From Ectocarpus siliculosus (Eukaryota; Sar; Phaeophyceae; Ectocarpales; Ectocarpaceae), in the NCBI GenBank assembly GCA_000310025.1, contig FN647938.1, positions 753,443-817,442 of the forward strand: a stretch of 64,000 nt of DNA, read 5' to 3'. The first letter of the stretch is position 1, and the number at the start of each line of letters is the position of its first letter. A program made the translations under genes and the position numbers. Under the pieces are notes generated by a model that saw only the letters and a program-made list of their open reading frames with translations, did not search any database and had not been told where the DNA came from. Of the stretch, positions 29,291 to 40,900 are shown one piece after another.

Positions 29291-30231
29291 CCCGTTTTCC
29301 TCACGCTACAAAATTACTGTAGGTCGGTGACGAGGATATCGAAATTGAACTCTTGAAGCGAACTCTGGAAAAGGAACAAGGAGAAGAGTCTGCGTTATGG
29401 GGCCAGCTGCAGGACACCATTCAACAGGGAGACGCAGCAAAGGCGGCCTCTCGACCCTCTGACACATCCCGCCCCGCAAGAATGCCGTCCGTCGCAGCAG
29501 CACCAGACCACACTGCTTCGATGAAGGAGGAAGGGAAGGGGACTCAAGCCCAGCAGCAGCAAGTCCGCGAGGGCTCTGACGCGCCCGCGGCCAGCAACGT
29601 CGAGTTGGGCGAGGAAGGGTTCGGCCTGAAGCACATGGAGGAGGTGATGCTTCGGTCCAAGGAGGTGTTCAAAGTCGGACCCGCACCGTATCTAGCACAT
29701 ATCCCTGCCGCACGTCGTGCTCGATTCCCCCACGTTCGGCCTTTACATTGCTTGCTGCCATGATATGACTTGCGCGAATAGGACCCGGCGTGGTTCTATG
29801 CTATTTCAGAAGGACGAGTATGACGGTGGGGACGAGGCCGAAATTTCCCTAGAGAAATGTTCTCTTGACTACTTACCATGCACCGTAGGGCATCTTCTTT
29901 GTTTTCGGCCTCATTGGCGACCTTCTTTGCCGCCTTGCGGGTAGCTTCTTCGACCGCCTCAGCCGAAACAGAATCCCTCGTCATCTGGTCCCTCGCCGAC
30001 TGTAGCGAGGACCGACATTCCTGACAAGCGCCGGAGAAGGGTGAAGAGTGGAGGTTTCATGCAACCTTCAGCGGGACACTTGGAGAAGAGATTAAAGTAG
30101 CATATGGGTCGACGAGCATGCTGTTGGCATACCAGTATGCAAAGTTGCACAAGTTCCACAGAGAAAAAATGCACAAATCGTACTCACCACCGTATCGTCT
30201 GATCATCACAGCTGTGTTCCATCGGGTCCAG
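29291..30231 (-). repeat. Right arm of large palindrome
   Basis: Mirror of 28338-29278. On the plus strand it carries the exon that starts at 29323 after a TGTAG acceptor, then the reverse of exon 4 (29877-30020 region). Similarity ends at 30231, where the sequence returns to the order expected from the second locus. Confidence 0.9.
29323..29763 (+). CDS. Downstream exon of the coiled-coil gene, inside the right palindrome arm
   Basis: After an AG acceptor the phase-0 frame reads VGDEDIEIELLKRTLEKEQG, then a Gln-rich helix, MPSVAAAPDHTASMKEE and an EGSDAPAASNVELGEEGFG stretch. The second locus supports it as far as about 29670 (MEEVMLRSKE). Beyond that the frame runs on to a stop at 29763 through sequence that is really the reversed intron, so the natural end of the exon is lost here. 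Low-complexity, acidic and Gln-rich; function unknown. Confidence 0.45.
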   Translation, partial: VGDEDIEIELLKRTLEKEQGEESALWGQLQDTIQQGDAAKAASRPSDTSRPARMPSVAAAPDHTASMKEEGKGTQAQQQQVREGSDAPAASNVELGEEGFGLKHMEEVMLRSKEVFKVGPAPYLAHIPAARRARFPHVRPLHCLLP

Positions 30232-30286
30232 CCTAATCGGTGTCGTGCGTGCGGCTGCCGTCTACATTGTGCAGTAAGATTTTGTA

Positions 30287-30403
30287 TCAGAGCCGCCATA
30301 GCGTCAAACAACCGACGGGCGGTTTTTGCTTCAGAGGAGGACGAGAACGAAGACGAGGGCGAGGACGAGGACGAGGACCAGGGCAAAGGAGTAAAAGGTG
30401 AGC
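30287..30403 (+). CDS. Acidic exon of the coiled-coil gene
   Basis: A frame reading VFASEEDENEDEGEDEDEDQ, then GKGVK and a GTGAGC donor, matches VFASEEDESEDEGEDEDDQ at about 45550 in the second locus. The strongly acidic run may be the C-terminal tail of the encoded protein. The acceptor side is uncertain, because the sequences of the two loci differ upstream. Confidence 0.4.
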
Positions 30404-31445
30404 TCGGTTCTAAGTACTACTACAGTTCGATTCTCCCTCTTGGGTAACAGGACAATCTTCTCTACTCTCGGCGTCCCCCTTCGCGTTGTGGGTGAACCTC
30501 TTGCGAGTTCCGCCCGGGCTTTACTATTGTTGCCACATTCTCTGCGGCCTACGCAGTGAAAGTGATCTAGATGTCCGTTTTCATTATCAAGAGCAATTTT
30601 CTCTTGATTCGCCCTCCTCCGTTGCTCGCGCACTTACTCTCCTCCATCCATCTCACTACACTTACCGTTGCAGGAGGAAAGCCCGCGGACACCACGCCTG
30701 CCATGTCTGCCACTGGCAGGGGTCGAACCCACAGCAAGTACCCGAGCCCGAGTCGCCGCTGGGCCAACCATGGACACGAAGAGTCCTAGTCCGACAGGGC
30801 AGTTGGTGGTGTAGTTCACACCGGGCTGTGCACAGAATGCAAGAGGGCTCGGGTTTGCATTTCATGCGATACTCCGCCGCGTGAACGGTTGACATTTTTG
30901 AGGAGACGAAGACCTATTTATCGTTATAAAATTAGTCAGGGATCGTACTGTATCATACATACATATCTCTACGTTCGAAGAGAACTGAAGGGTTTGACAA
31001 ATACCTCGTCTTTCATCCAGGCTGTTGCTCACTCATAGATATCTCCTGTTCCTGTACATTGATGTGCCTTGGCAGACAATTTGTCCGGTTTTGTCCCGCT
31101 CTCTCTCCGGGCAAGAAACCGAGAGCGCTTTATGGTTCCGCGCTCGGGCACCAGCACTTATCGACAGCATAAACCCGACGCCCTCTTTGTCTCTGTGTCC
31201 ACACCATATACTCTAAGTTGTGTCCCGGCGCGCAATTTCTCCATTTTTTCTATAAAATGAGTGGTCTCCGAACATAGAGGCTTCTGCATGCGCTGCTGGA
31301 CCCACGAGTAACAAATGCATAAGGCATAGGTCGTGCAGCGATAGTCTAAAACAATATGAGTATCAACTATTTTCCCGGAATCCGATGGCGGCAGGAGCGC
31401 GTGCCCATGGGGGGCGTTACTCGTATGTTTTCCGTACCTCTGTGG
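30404..31445. other. 3' end of duplicated segment, then unassigned sequence
   Basis: To about 31020 this matches the tail of the second locus (45610-46262) with moderate divergence, including a conserved block near 30680-30740 around GGGGTCGAACCC, which resembles a B box. From 31020 to 31445 I see nothing definite. Confidence 0.5.
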
Positions 31446-32410
31446 TTAGACCATTGACCACGCGTCCTCAAGAGGACGGAGCATTGTTCCCACAGGACCG
31501 ATCACCGATGGCCAATCGTTCCTATGCCAAAGGTGACTCAAGAATGCTTTCCCCAGCCTACCAATACTATCGATAGCACTTCCCGCTTTTTCAAACCACG
31601 TCCTATGTCCCAGTACAGTTCCTTCCGTCTCCTCCTGGCTATTCCATGCCTCAAACATCACCCTGCATCCTTCTTTTTCTCCCAGCTCAGTCATGCTTAC
31701 TTCCCTCTCCTTGTACAATGGACATTCCGCAAGTACATGCACACGGTGTTCGCAGTCCGAGCCGAAGTCACACTTGAACTTGTCGTCGTCTGCACCTACC
31801 TTCCGAAATCTTCGCCTACGTTCTCGAAGGCCAATCGATGTCCCCGGTCCTCGATTCGGCCTTCAGCTTTGTCCCTGCAATCATTGGTCCACGTAGGAAC
31901 TCCGTGAGCCCTATTGCTTCTCTCACCATTCCGTACACATGCAGACCCCCGTTATCCTTCGTTTCTTTGGTTACGTTCTGTTCTTCTCTCTCGGCTAAAG
32001 CAACAGATATCTTTCCTTGAACCCCTCTAGACCCTCCGTTTCCAGCGTTTCACCTTCGGCAATTTCGAACCCCTTCCATACGTGCTCTACATGTGTGTCG
32101 TCTATTCCTCTTCTTGTATGCCCACTTCGCCTCCCAAGCTATTCTCGGCAACCTCGCTTCTACCATACCGCGCATGCGATACTGCCATGTCATTCTTCCT
32201 TGCGTCTCTTCCCGATCGTAGGGATCGGATCCCCAGTTCTGCCCCTGGCGGCTGCATTACTTGTGCGCCTGGAGCATCCTAGGACGACTTTCGCTGCTTT
32301 CATCTGCACCGCCTCGAGCTCTTTGACTACCAACTTATTTCCTTCCCGTGCTTCTCGGCGAGTGGGTGCTTCAAAATTGCGTGCCCTTTCTCCCTGATCT
32401 GCACCCACCC
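31446..32410 (-). mobile_element. LINE (non-LTR retrotransposon) 3' fragment, decayed
   Basis: On the minus strand, 32408-32190 includes the stretch LEAVQMKAAKVVLGCSRR and TSNAA, typical of the region after the reverse transcriptase in LINEs. The last 100 codons (31742-31446) begin HVLAECPLYKERE, preceded in another frame by a Cys-rich FKCDFGSDCEHR; together these resemble the C-terminal C-C-H-C knuckle of LINE ORF2. The frame changes at least twice between these pieces and no reverse transcriptase core is present, so this is a 5'-truncated dead copy. I see no poly-A tail or target duplication. Confidence 0.65.
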
Positions 32411-35400
32411 AGCATGAAATACTCCCGTGGGATTCTGTTCCACAAGAATCAGACCTATGACCGCGAGGCTAATGAATCATTCTCGACAAACGTTGGGGGC
32501 ATTCTACTCTACATCTCCCTCGGCAATTCATTATTGTTGCGTCCCCTCACCGACCTCTCAACCTGGTGTACTAGGATATTTGACGGTTTACCGCTCCGTC
32601 GAGTTGGGCGGTCCGCGAAACCGCCAAGTTCTGCTGCACTACTGTAGAGAAACCGTTTTGTGCAGGGTGGTTTGTACTAGTACTGAAAAAGTAGTGTAAT
32701 TTCGGCATTTCATTGCCTTTGACTTGTAGACGAATAACAGGTTCGACGGACACTACCTTCGGGGAGATATTGCGGTGTCGATCTTGCAAAGTGCATACAA
32801 CGTCTTCCTGGTTATACCTAAAGCGCGAGCCATTGCACACAACCTAGATTTGCTTTCTTCTTGTCCATGACCGACCGGCTACTACTTCTCAATACCAAAA
32901 AGGGTGGTCCTGGAAGGATCTACGTGCGTTCATCCCGTACATATTTCGATCGGCGTACGCCCCTCTTAACTATCACTCACCGTGGATCGTTCCAGAGTTC
33001 GAAGTCGGTCTATGTAGGGGGGCGGTGACCGCAGCAAATCACTCCTGAAAAGAGTGGGGCCGGGCATGAAGGTGGACGGCGGTTGTGGTGACACGACAAA
33101 TGTGATGACGGCAAGAAAATGTCCGCCACATTTATTTTCGGTTTCTGGTATTGCCATTGGTTTTGTCATTGACTCGTGAAATATGTATTCCTCTTACGGA
33201 TGACACATAATAGCCCGGGGATAGCCCGGGCCTCAACTGAAGCCCTTTATCACAATACGTCATTCAGTGTGTATTGAGGATTGTGAATGAGCGGTGAGAG
33301 GAGAGCTGGAGTTCGAACCCCTGGCGGTACGCACCCGACATTCGCGTGATACCCCCAGTTTCGTTGGAAGCGGTTTGGGGGGGGCGCAATGAATGGGAAG
33401 ACGATTGGGGGACCGGTATTTAATTGCGATTCACCGCGGGACATACGCTGCGAAAGAGTTACCAAGGGCAGCGGTGATGAAAACGATGTACAGGACTGTA
33501 GCAAACTTGGCAATGGTATAAGGCGCACGCACGTCATATGCTGTAGTCTGTGCGAGAGCGGGAGACTAGACAAATAGAAAATGTGCGGCTAGCCCTTGCC
33601 AATGTTACAGTGCTACATTGTTACCCAACTTCTCTCAGAGGTGTTGTGGGATTACACATGTAGCGATCCCTGAAGACCCTGACAAAGACTCACCTGTCTG
33701 TTCGTTAATCTCTTGCAACAGCAAGCACTGCTGTTGCCTTGCTCTGAAAGGTAGACTGAGCGCAGAGGGGGAGGACATGTTCCCTGTAACAGGGGACACG
33801 ACAAGGTCCTGTCCCCTGTTTTATCCTTCAATCGGGAGTTATCTCCCGCAGTTTCCTCAGGGAATTACTCCGCAAAGCCGTTGATACTTGCTACAATTCA
33901 AATCGCATAACACTAGGCCACCCTGGAGGTTCGCATACGCAGATACTTGAAACCTCGGAACCTGACAGTCTATCGTTGAATAAAAAATTAAAGGATCGAG
34001 AATGCGGCGCTCCAGAAGACCAACCCTCTCACAGGACCAGCCGCAGCACCATCGTCTTACCCAACTAAGAAAAAGATAAGAAAGGAAAATACCGGGGCTA
34101 CGAACACAGAGAACAAGAGAACCGTCACAAAAGCCGTCAACACCAAAAATACCATAAACCGGTCGGAACCCAAAGAAAGGAATAAAAACGCAAGAAAAAC
34201 ACCATCGGGACGACGAAACACAACCGTGTCTCGACAAAATGATAGGAAACGCTAAGCAGTCAGTGTCGTCGAAACGAAACAAAAATATGCGACAGAAAGA
34301 AGCACCTACGGCCAGCCCGATATACGAACCACGAACCCTAAAGATGCAAGAGCACCACGATGTGCCAAAAACGTAGGTAACAAACGTTTCGACAACGAAA
34401 ACAAGGGGGTCGTGAAGCAAAATAGGGGCCGACAAAATCGAACCGCAGCACGGAGCCGAACAAAGCTCAACCACGGGAGGCTGCGAACGTCCGCTTGCTT
34501 TTCGGAAGGGCGATTCAGAGTGTACAAAGGGGCGGTTGGCTGACATGGCGCAGCCTGTTCAGTTCAATTTCCAGGACGCGGATCGTGATCGGGTGCTTCG
34601 TACGGCGGAGGCTGTGCCTATCGCTATGCCGCCCGTACACCACTGTGGAATATGCGGTGCAAGAGGCTCGTGTTCGGGGGAACCCGTTGCTCGACCAGGT
34701 AAAGCATTTACTTGGATCTCTTTGGGTGGTTCACGGGCGAGCAACCGACCCGGTGGCGTGGCCTGGATGTCCCCGCCCTGTTGCCTCCCCCCCTGTCCCC
34801 TCCTTCGATGGTTGCACCGTAGTATCGTCGTCATCCTCTAAGGCGCGGAAGGTCACGACCAAGAGCGGTGGACGCAGGAGCGGTCCGGGCGACAGCGACA
34901 GAAGCCACACCCGTGGATCTGCCCCGTCCCATCGTGGCCGTGATCAGGCGTCTTCTTCGGCATCCAACTCTTCGGAGCGTCCTGGCAAGAAAGTGTTCAA
35001 GAAGAAGAGTCGCACCTCTCTCCCATCTTCGGACGCCGTAGGAAGAGCATCTTTGGAGTACAGGCTCTAATATTGCATTTGAGACTGCGTTAGGCTTTTC
35101 GCATTCAGACGTCTAAACTCGCTTCTCTTTAACTTCGTTACTGCAGCGTGGAGGACTTGTTAGATCATTCATTGGATGGTTAGGTTGGCAGCCTCAGCAG
35201 CGTACCCGCCTCCTGTACGACTACCGTGCCCATCTTGAGCACGACTAGAGTATGCGCAGCATGAAGCTATGGCTACTAGAAAAGTACAGTGGAGAGTCTG
35301 GCCCAGAACATTGTGTTGGTGGTGGGCTCGGGGTTTTTGCTTTGTTTGGCGTTCCCGTTCAGGAGACTTTTCGTAGGTCATGCCCGAGCGGTTGGACGGC

Positions 35401-36557
35401 GGTGATCCGATGGTTCTATTAGCATGGCCGTGGAGCAGTGCCTAACCACGTGACGTCTGCGTTCAACTGCTTGGATGGTGTTTTTGTTCTTGGAGGAAAT
35501 ACATTACATTTTCGTTTCTTGATGGGTCGATTGAAGAGTGGAAGGTGATCTCCTTCTACAGGAATTCTCTGTCTCGTGAAATGAGCGTGGCACTGCTGTC
35601 GGCACTCTTGAGTTGTGAACGCTATTCGCTGAAAAGCTTCAAACAGGCAATGCCGGTGATACTCGAGAGTTGCGATGACGTATCATATTACGTACATGAC
35701 TGTGCTGCAGTCGACCGTACACCCTCAAGCTCACGTAGCTACCGAATGCGTTGGCAGCACCTCTCACCCAACCAAGAATCGCAAACATTTGTGTGGAGAC
35801 CCTCTCTGTTTGTCGCTTCAGCGGTTGTTCGCAGATGGTGACACAGCCAGACAAAGTTCAGTCTTTGCCCACCACATGTGTCCGCCACAGGAGGCGGAAG
35901 CTCCTCAATCGCGGGGAGGGTAAGTATGCCGCAATTCCCTACCGAACAATGCTCGAGGCTCGATGAGATGTGCACTGTAGATCGAGTATGAACCTCTCAC
36001 CCAGCAGGACACGCACCCACACAATAAAACGGTAATCATTTTGTAGCGGCGAACCGGACCCCCCATTGTCTGTTTCAACCGCCGGTCGAATGACGACACA
36101 GAACAAGTCGAGTCTTGTTCGCGACGTGAGACGGAAGCTGCTCAATCTCGGGGAGGGGTCATGATTCGCGATCGAACTATATTCTAGGAGGAGCAACGAG
36201 AAATGCACCGTACAGTTCCTCAAGATCTGCATTTGAGACGGGGTTGGGTAAGCGTCGGGGTGCCGGATTGAAGTTCTATACACGGGTATTGACAGATGAG
36301 ACTGAAGCAAAACATTCAAGAATACTCCCTCTATACAGTACCGCGACTCAGAAATGTTCCCGTTTTACCCGTTGCGTTCAACAAATTCGCTCCCTCAAAA
36401 TATACTCCTGGGTCAATATGAAGGGAAATACCGTTGGAAGATAATAAAACAGAAACAGTGTATCAATTCGGTCGAGGGCCGGGTGTACCTCAAACGTACC
36501 ACCGATAACCAAGCCCCCACTATTCACTCCTGTCTCTCCTATGAAACTACAAGAGTG
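32411..36557. other. Unassigned region between LINE fragment and FNIP gene
   Basis: Two opposed open frames stand out: 33857-34546 (minus, 229 codons, Cys-rich and hydrophobic) and 34495-35070 (plus). They overlap by about 50 bases at their 5' ends. Neither matches a family I know. A B-box-like GAGTTCGAACCCC lies at about 33310. The rest shows no coherent exon. Near 35880-36170 a block around GGAAGCTCCTCAATCGCGGG occurs twice with changes. Confidence 0.35.
34495..35070 (+). CDS. Hypothetical basic Ser/Arg-rich open frame
   Basis: The 191-codon frame has no ATG near its start. It includes VEYAVQEARVRGNPLLDQV and then a Ser/Arg/Lys-rich tail (HTRGSAPSHRGRDQASSSAS, PGKKVFKKKSR) ending at 35070. 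A separate frame starts with an ATG at 34544 (MAQPVQFNFQDADRDRVLRT) and meets a possible donor, GTAAAG, at about 34699. The two frames may belong to different things. Family not recognised; it may be a fragment of an old mobile element or a host exon. Confidence 0.2.
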   Translation: MLFGRAIQSVQRGGWLTWRSLFSSISRTRIVIGCFVRRRLCLSLCRPYTTVEYAVQEARVRGNPLLDQVKHLLGSLWVVHGRATDPVAWPGCPRPVASPPVPSFDGCTVVSSSSSKARKVTTKSGGRRSGPGDSDRSHTRGSAPSHRGRDQASSSASNSSERPGKKVFKKKSRTSLPSSDAVGRASLEYRL

Positions 36558-37937
36558 CTACTCAAACTCTTTGCGCCGCCACAACAACTCCTCCTTTGCT
36601 CTTGTCACAACCCGGAGGGAGTCCGGCCACTCGACCCCGGCCCTGGGTTGGTCGAAACATCTCCCGAACGATAACTCTTCCAACGAGGCCGGCCAAATAC
36701 TTCCGGCTATCGGGTGGTTGAACCTTTTCCCAAACGATAGCTTCCGCAAGGAGGCCGGCCACACCGTCCCGTCAATTGGCTGGTTGAACCAATTCCCGAA
36801 TGATAGCTCCTGTAAGGAGGCCGGCCACGCGACTTCCGCAATGGGTTGGTTGAAAGCACGCCCGAACGAGAGCCTCTGCAGGTTGTTAGGCCATACACTC
36901 TCGGCGATGGGTTTGTTGAACCAATCCCCGAACTCGAGGCGCTGGAGGAAGGTCGGCCACACCGTCCCGGCAATTGGCTGGGTGAACCAATTCCCGAATG
37001 ATAGCTCCTGTAAGGAGGCCGGCCACGCGACTTCCGCGATGGGTTGGTTGAAAGCATGCCCGAACGAGAGCTTCTGCAGGGAGTTAGGCCATACGCTCTC
37101 GGCGATGGGTTTGTTAAACCCATCCCCGAACGATAGCTCCTTTACGGAGGCCGGCCACACGGCCCCCACAATGGGCTTGTTGAACCCGTCCCCGAATGAT
37201 AGCTCTTGTAAGGAGGTCGGCCACGCGACTTCCGCGATGGGTCGGTTGAAAGCATGCCCGAACGAGAGCTTCTCCTGGGAGTTAGGCCATACACACTTTC
37301 GGCGATGGACTTGTTGAACCCATCCCCAAACGATAGCTTGCGCAAGGAGGCCGGCCACACAGTCCCGGCGATAGGTTGGTTGAAGCGGGAGCCGAACTGT
37401 AGCGCTTGTAGTGAGCTAGGCCACACCACTAGGTTGAAGTTGTCTCCCAACCCCATATTTCCCTTGAACGACGAACCCGTTCCCACCGGCATGTCCAACA
37501 CCAGATACTTGAGCCTCGGCGGCCAAACCACTGAACCCAGTCTGATTGTGGTGATAGTATACTGCTGTAGCCGCAAGAACTCCACAAATTTCCACTGCTC
37601 GGTTTCCGTTTGCGGCATGACCTCCATCGGAAGTACTAGTGTCATACTACGTGCGCGCACGGCCGGCACGCGACTCGGCACAGAACGCTTCCACCAGCTG
37701 TTCCAGCTCAGCGACCGTCGTTCCCTATGTGGAGCACCAAAATCCCGTAGACTGTACGGTGTTGCAAGGCGGTCATTCACGTGCACATACACGTGCAAGG
37801 TTGGAACGCCTCGGCATGCCATGCACAATCCCAATGACACCAGTTGCAGCTCCAGCGTAGACGCATACCAACGCTTCTCCCCCCCCTCGCACGCTTGGTT
37901 TAAGGCGGCGGCAAACGCGTCGAGGCACCGGCTGCTC
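36558..37937 (-). CDS. FNIP-type leucine-rich repeat protein, with a frame disruption
   Basis: At least twelve units of 22 residues follow the pattern VWPxSLQxLSFGxxFNxPIA, the FNIP-type leucine-rich repeat known from Dictyostelium and some algae and giant viruses, where it serves as a protein-binding scaffold. At the DNA level the period is 66 bases. The N-terminal part (from about 37937, after a possible acceptor TGTCAG) reads CLDAFAAALNQACEGGEKRW, then a non-repeat region, then the first units. Near 37290 one unit has two extra bases in a short CA tract relative to its neighbours, which shifts the frame, so the remaining units lie in another frame that ends at 36558. It is either a recent pseudogene or a sequence error in a microsatellite-like spot. 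The 5' exons above 37937 were not found. Confidence 0.75.
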
Positions 37938-40900
37938 CCTGACAGTCACGCACAAGTCGCCGAGTCAACGATTGCTCGCATGTGAAAACGTACTTACGAT
38001 GCGCGTTTGTTGTAATCGAATGAATGGTGTGGACTGGCGCCCAGAACAGAGGAGAAGATACATTTGAACACACAGGCCCACGCAATTGAAATTCCTCCCA
38101 GTTCGTACTAGGCACCCGTTGAAACCGTAGCCTGTACTAGATGGGATCTAGCCATTCGTGTTAAACTGAATACAGACGAGGAAGACGAGGTCCTTTCAAC
38201 AACCATGTTCTTCTCTATGTCACCATCGTCAATCCTGCGGCACATGATGCATCGATAAATCGCTCCAAAAACCAGGATCCGCCGTCGTTGATAGAGCAAC
38301 CCCCACGGCAAACCATCATGTGGGCACGCTTGACCCACCCTCCTTCGGTTTACGGTTGCTCGCTCCACATACAGTGACTTCGGCGAAGGAACAAAGCGTT
38401 TTTCTAAGTAACAATAAACCATGTAACCGAGGAGGCAAACGGCACAAGAGACATACATGCCGAGGCGGACTTTCTTCGACTAAAGGCATCGTTCAAGACA
38501 AGATGCAGAGGCGTTTTCATTTGATGTCACTCGGCGTATTTCACACGGACTCATGATTCCTTTGGAATTTGCGAGGTGAGAGTATCTCATACCCCACCCA
38601 AATCTTCGGTTGGCCAACAACACCGGTTACCCACCGATAAGGAAAACGATACAGTAGAAGCAGCAGCAGAGGCAATAGTTTCGAAGAAAGTAAGGGCTTT
38701 GATCCTTGACATGGTCAGAGCAACGGTTGCAATAGAGAGGCCTCAAGAACGAATTGAAGGGATAGCGATTAATCTAGCAGGAGCTATATCCCTGGCGCAA
38801 AGCGAAGTCCGACAGAACGCAACCCGGTAGAGGGCAATGGTGCTGGCATGGGAGAAACAGATGATCAGCAACAATGCTCCTCTGTGATACTGAGTCTGCT
38901 TCTACCCGAAGGTGGGCTACTCCCATGGTAGTTGCAAAATTTGACTTCCTTCCGTGGAAGCTCACCAAGCGACTTTCTATGGAAGCAAGTTGATCTCCAT
39001 TAGGTTTTATGGAAGTTAAAGGTTCACTGGAAATCGCTCTTGAACTGCCGTTGACACAACTCGAAGCGCAAGTCTCGATGGAAGTCGCTCGTGAATCGCC
39101 CTTAGCTTAACTTCCACGCAAGGTCCCTAAGCATCCAAGGAAGTCACTTGGCGAGCTTCCATGGAAATCAACTTTGAACCATTCCATGGAAGTCGATACC
39201 AAATCCACGGCAGAGTAAAATTCAACTTCCATGGAAGCTACACTCATTTGTCAAGTAACGTAGGAATTCGGGGCGAAACAGCTCACATGCTGGCACACAC
39301 GAATGAACGCGTGAGAATTTCGTCGGACCCCTGGATGAATGCGTTGCCGGTGCTGTATTATTTGTGCGGGTGTGTGCATGAAGATGAATGTGCACAGGAA
39401 AATCTGGCTATTGCCGCTGATGATGATGCTGTTTGTTACCTCAAAGCCGACCCTGAGATTCGACTTTTCCAAAATTGTTTGGTAAAACACCAAGAGCGAT
39501 GATCAAGACAGGAACAGGGCGAACCGACCGGTCAAGAAGCGGAGAAAAACAGCGAGCATGGTCGCAAATGGTCGCACATTTCTGGCCTATGCAGCATGCG
39601 TGCACGTCGGCGCATAGTACGCGCTTTCTTCCGTAGGAACGTGGCATATTGGCACTGGTATTGTAGGTTGTTTTGTTGGTAATTCACCAAGCCCACTCAC
39701 ACTGCTTTCATTTGACTAAAACACTAGAAGACTTCCTAAAGATAAAATATCATGGCGTTGGTTGCTTGCTGCCAAGCGGACCATGACATTCGCCTTTTTC
39801 CGAACTGTTGCCCGGTGGCACTGGCGTCTTTTCAGTGTCGAGCCGGTCAGCGCGGTTGATGGAAAAAATAAATGAGGGCTTCCAACACCCGGCGTGGAGG
39901 TCTACAGGGCGCCAACTCCACGATTTGCCACCACGCCAGCATTCGTAAATGATCAATCAATCATCAGTCAGTACGCCTGAAGGCCGAAAAGGGTAAGGGG
40001 TGGGAGACAACGAACTTCATGTTGACTGAATTTGAAATACATGCAAGAGCACCAGAAATGGAAAACAGACACACAGGACCAGTCGGAAGGCATCAGATGA
40101 AACATAAATCGTTGATTCACGCACAGGGTGGCAGTAGGGACTGCTCAAAACATACTTATCAAGAGTTTACCTCCACCCGCCTCGTTTGGAATCAAGCAAT
40201 AACATCACAAGTAAATATTCAATCCAAAAGAGCCAGACCGGCAGAGCTCAAATAAGGCCCGTTTTGCATCCTTTGGCCTTATGCATTCTAGTGATATCAC
40301 TAGAGGACACCTTACAGCGTGTGTTTGGGCGCTCAAATCCGCTCCTTGTGTAGTGATATTGTATCGAGGGTCGTTGTAGTGGCCTACAATCTCCGCAAGT
40401 TAGATGTAGACCGACGCCCACAGTGTTTTTCACTGCTTCTTCTCGCCGCCACTGACCCTAATCTCCTGAACTGCGGGTATCCTGGAGTAGCTGATGCCAC
40501 TTGCTGCTGCTGATGACATGTGGTTCAGGGGTTTACGGTCCGTGGCGGTAAGCAAGCCTGTGACAAATGTGGGATTCCGCTTGGTTCCGGTGCAGAGTAA
40601 GGACTATTGTAGAGACTGGTGCGACCTTCGATATTTCCGCTCCTGTGGCAAACCTAAACGTGTCAGCACACGCGACGCCTCTTCATGGTGCCTTCTACGG
40701 AAAATAGTAGAATATATAAGATCCAAAAGGCGGGAAGGTTGTTTTCTTTATACTGAAGTAGAGCCAGCGTCAGGAGGAGGTTGTCGACCATCTCTCTTAC
40801 TGCTGTAGTAATGGGCGCCCAAATGGGTACACTTTGGTGACTCAGCACTCAAAATTGTCAGTCTATCGCACCGTAGTCACCCCATGTAGGCTCCGCTGTG

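Noticed and set aside
36541-37317. 258-codon plus-strand frame across the FNIP array
   Set aside because: The 66-bp period is a multiple of three, so any open antisense unit stays open throughout; the FNIP consensus is on the minus strand.
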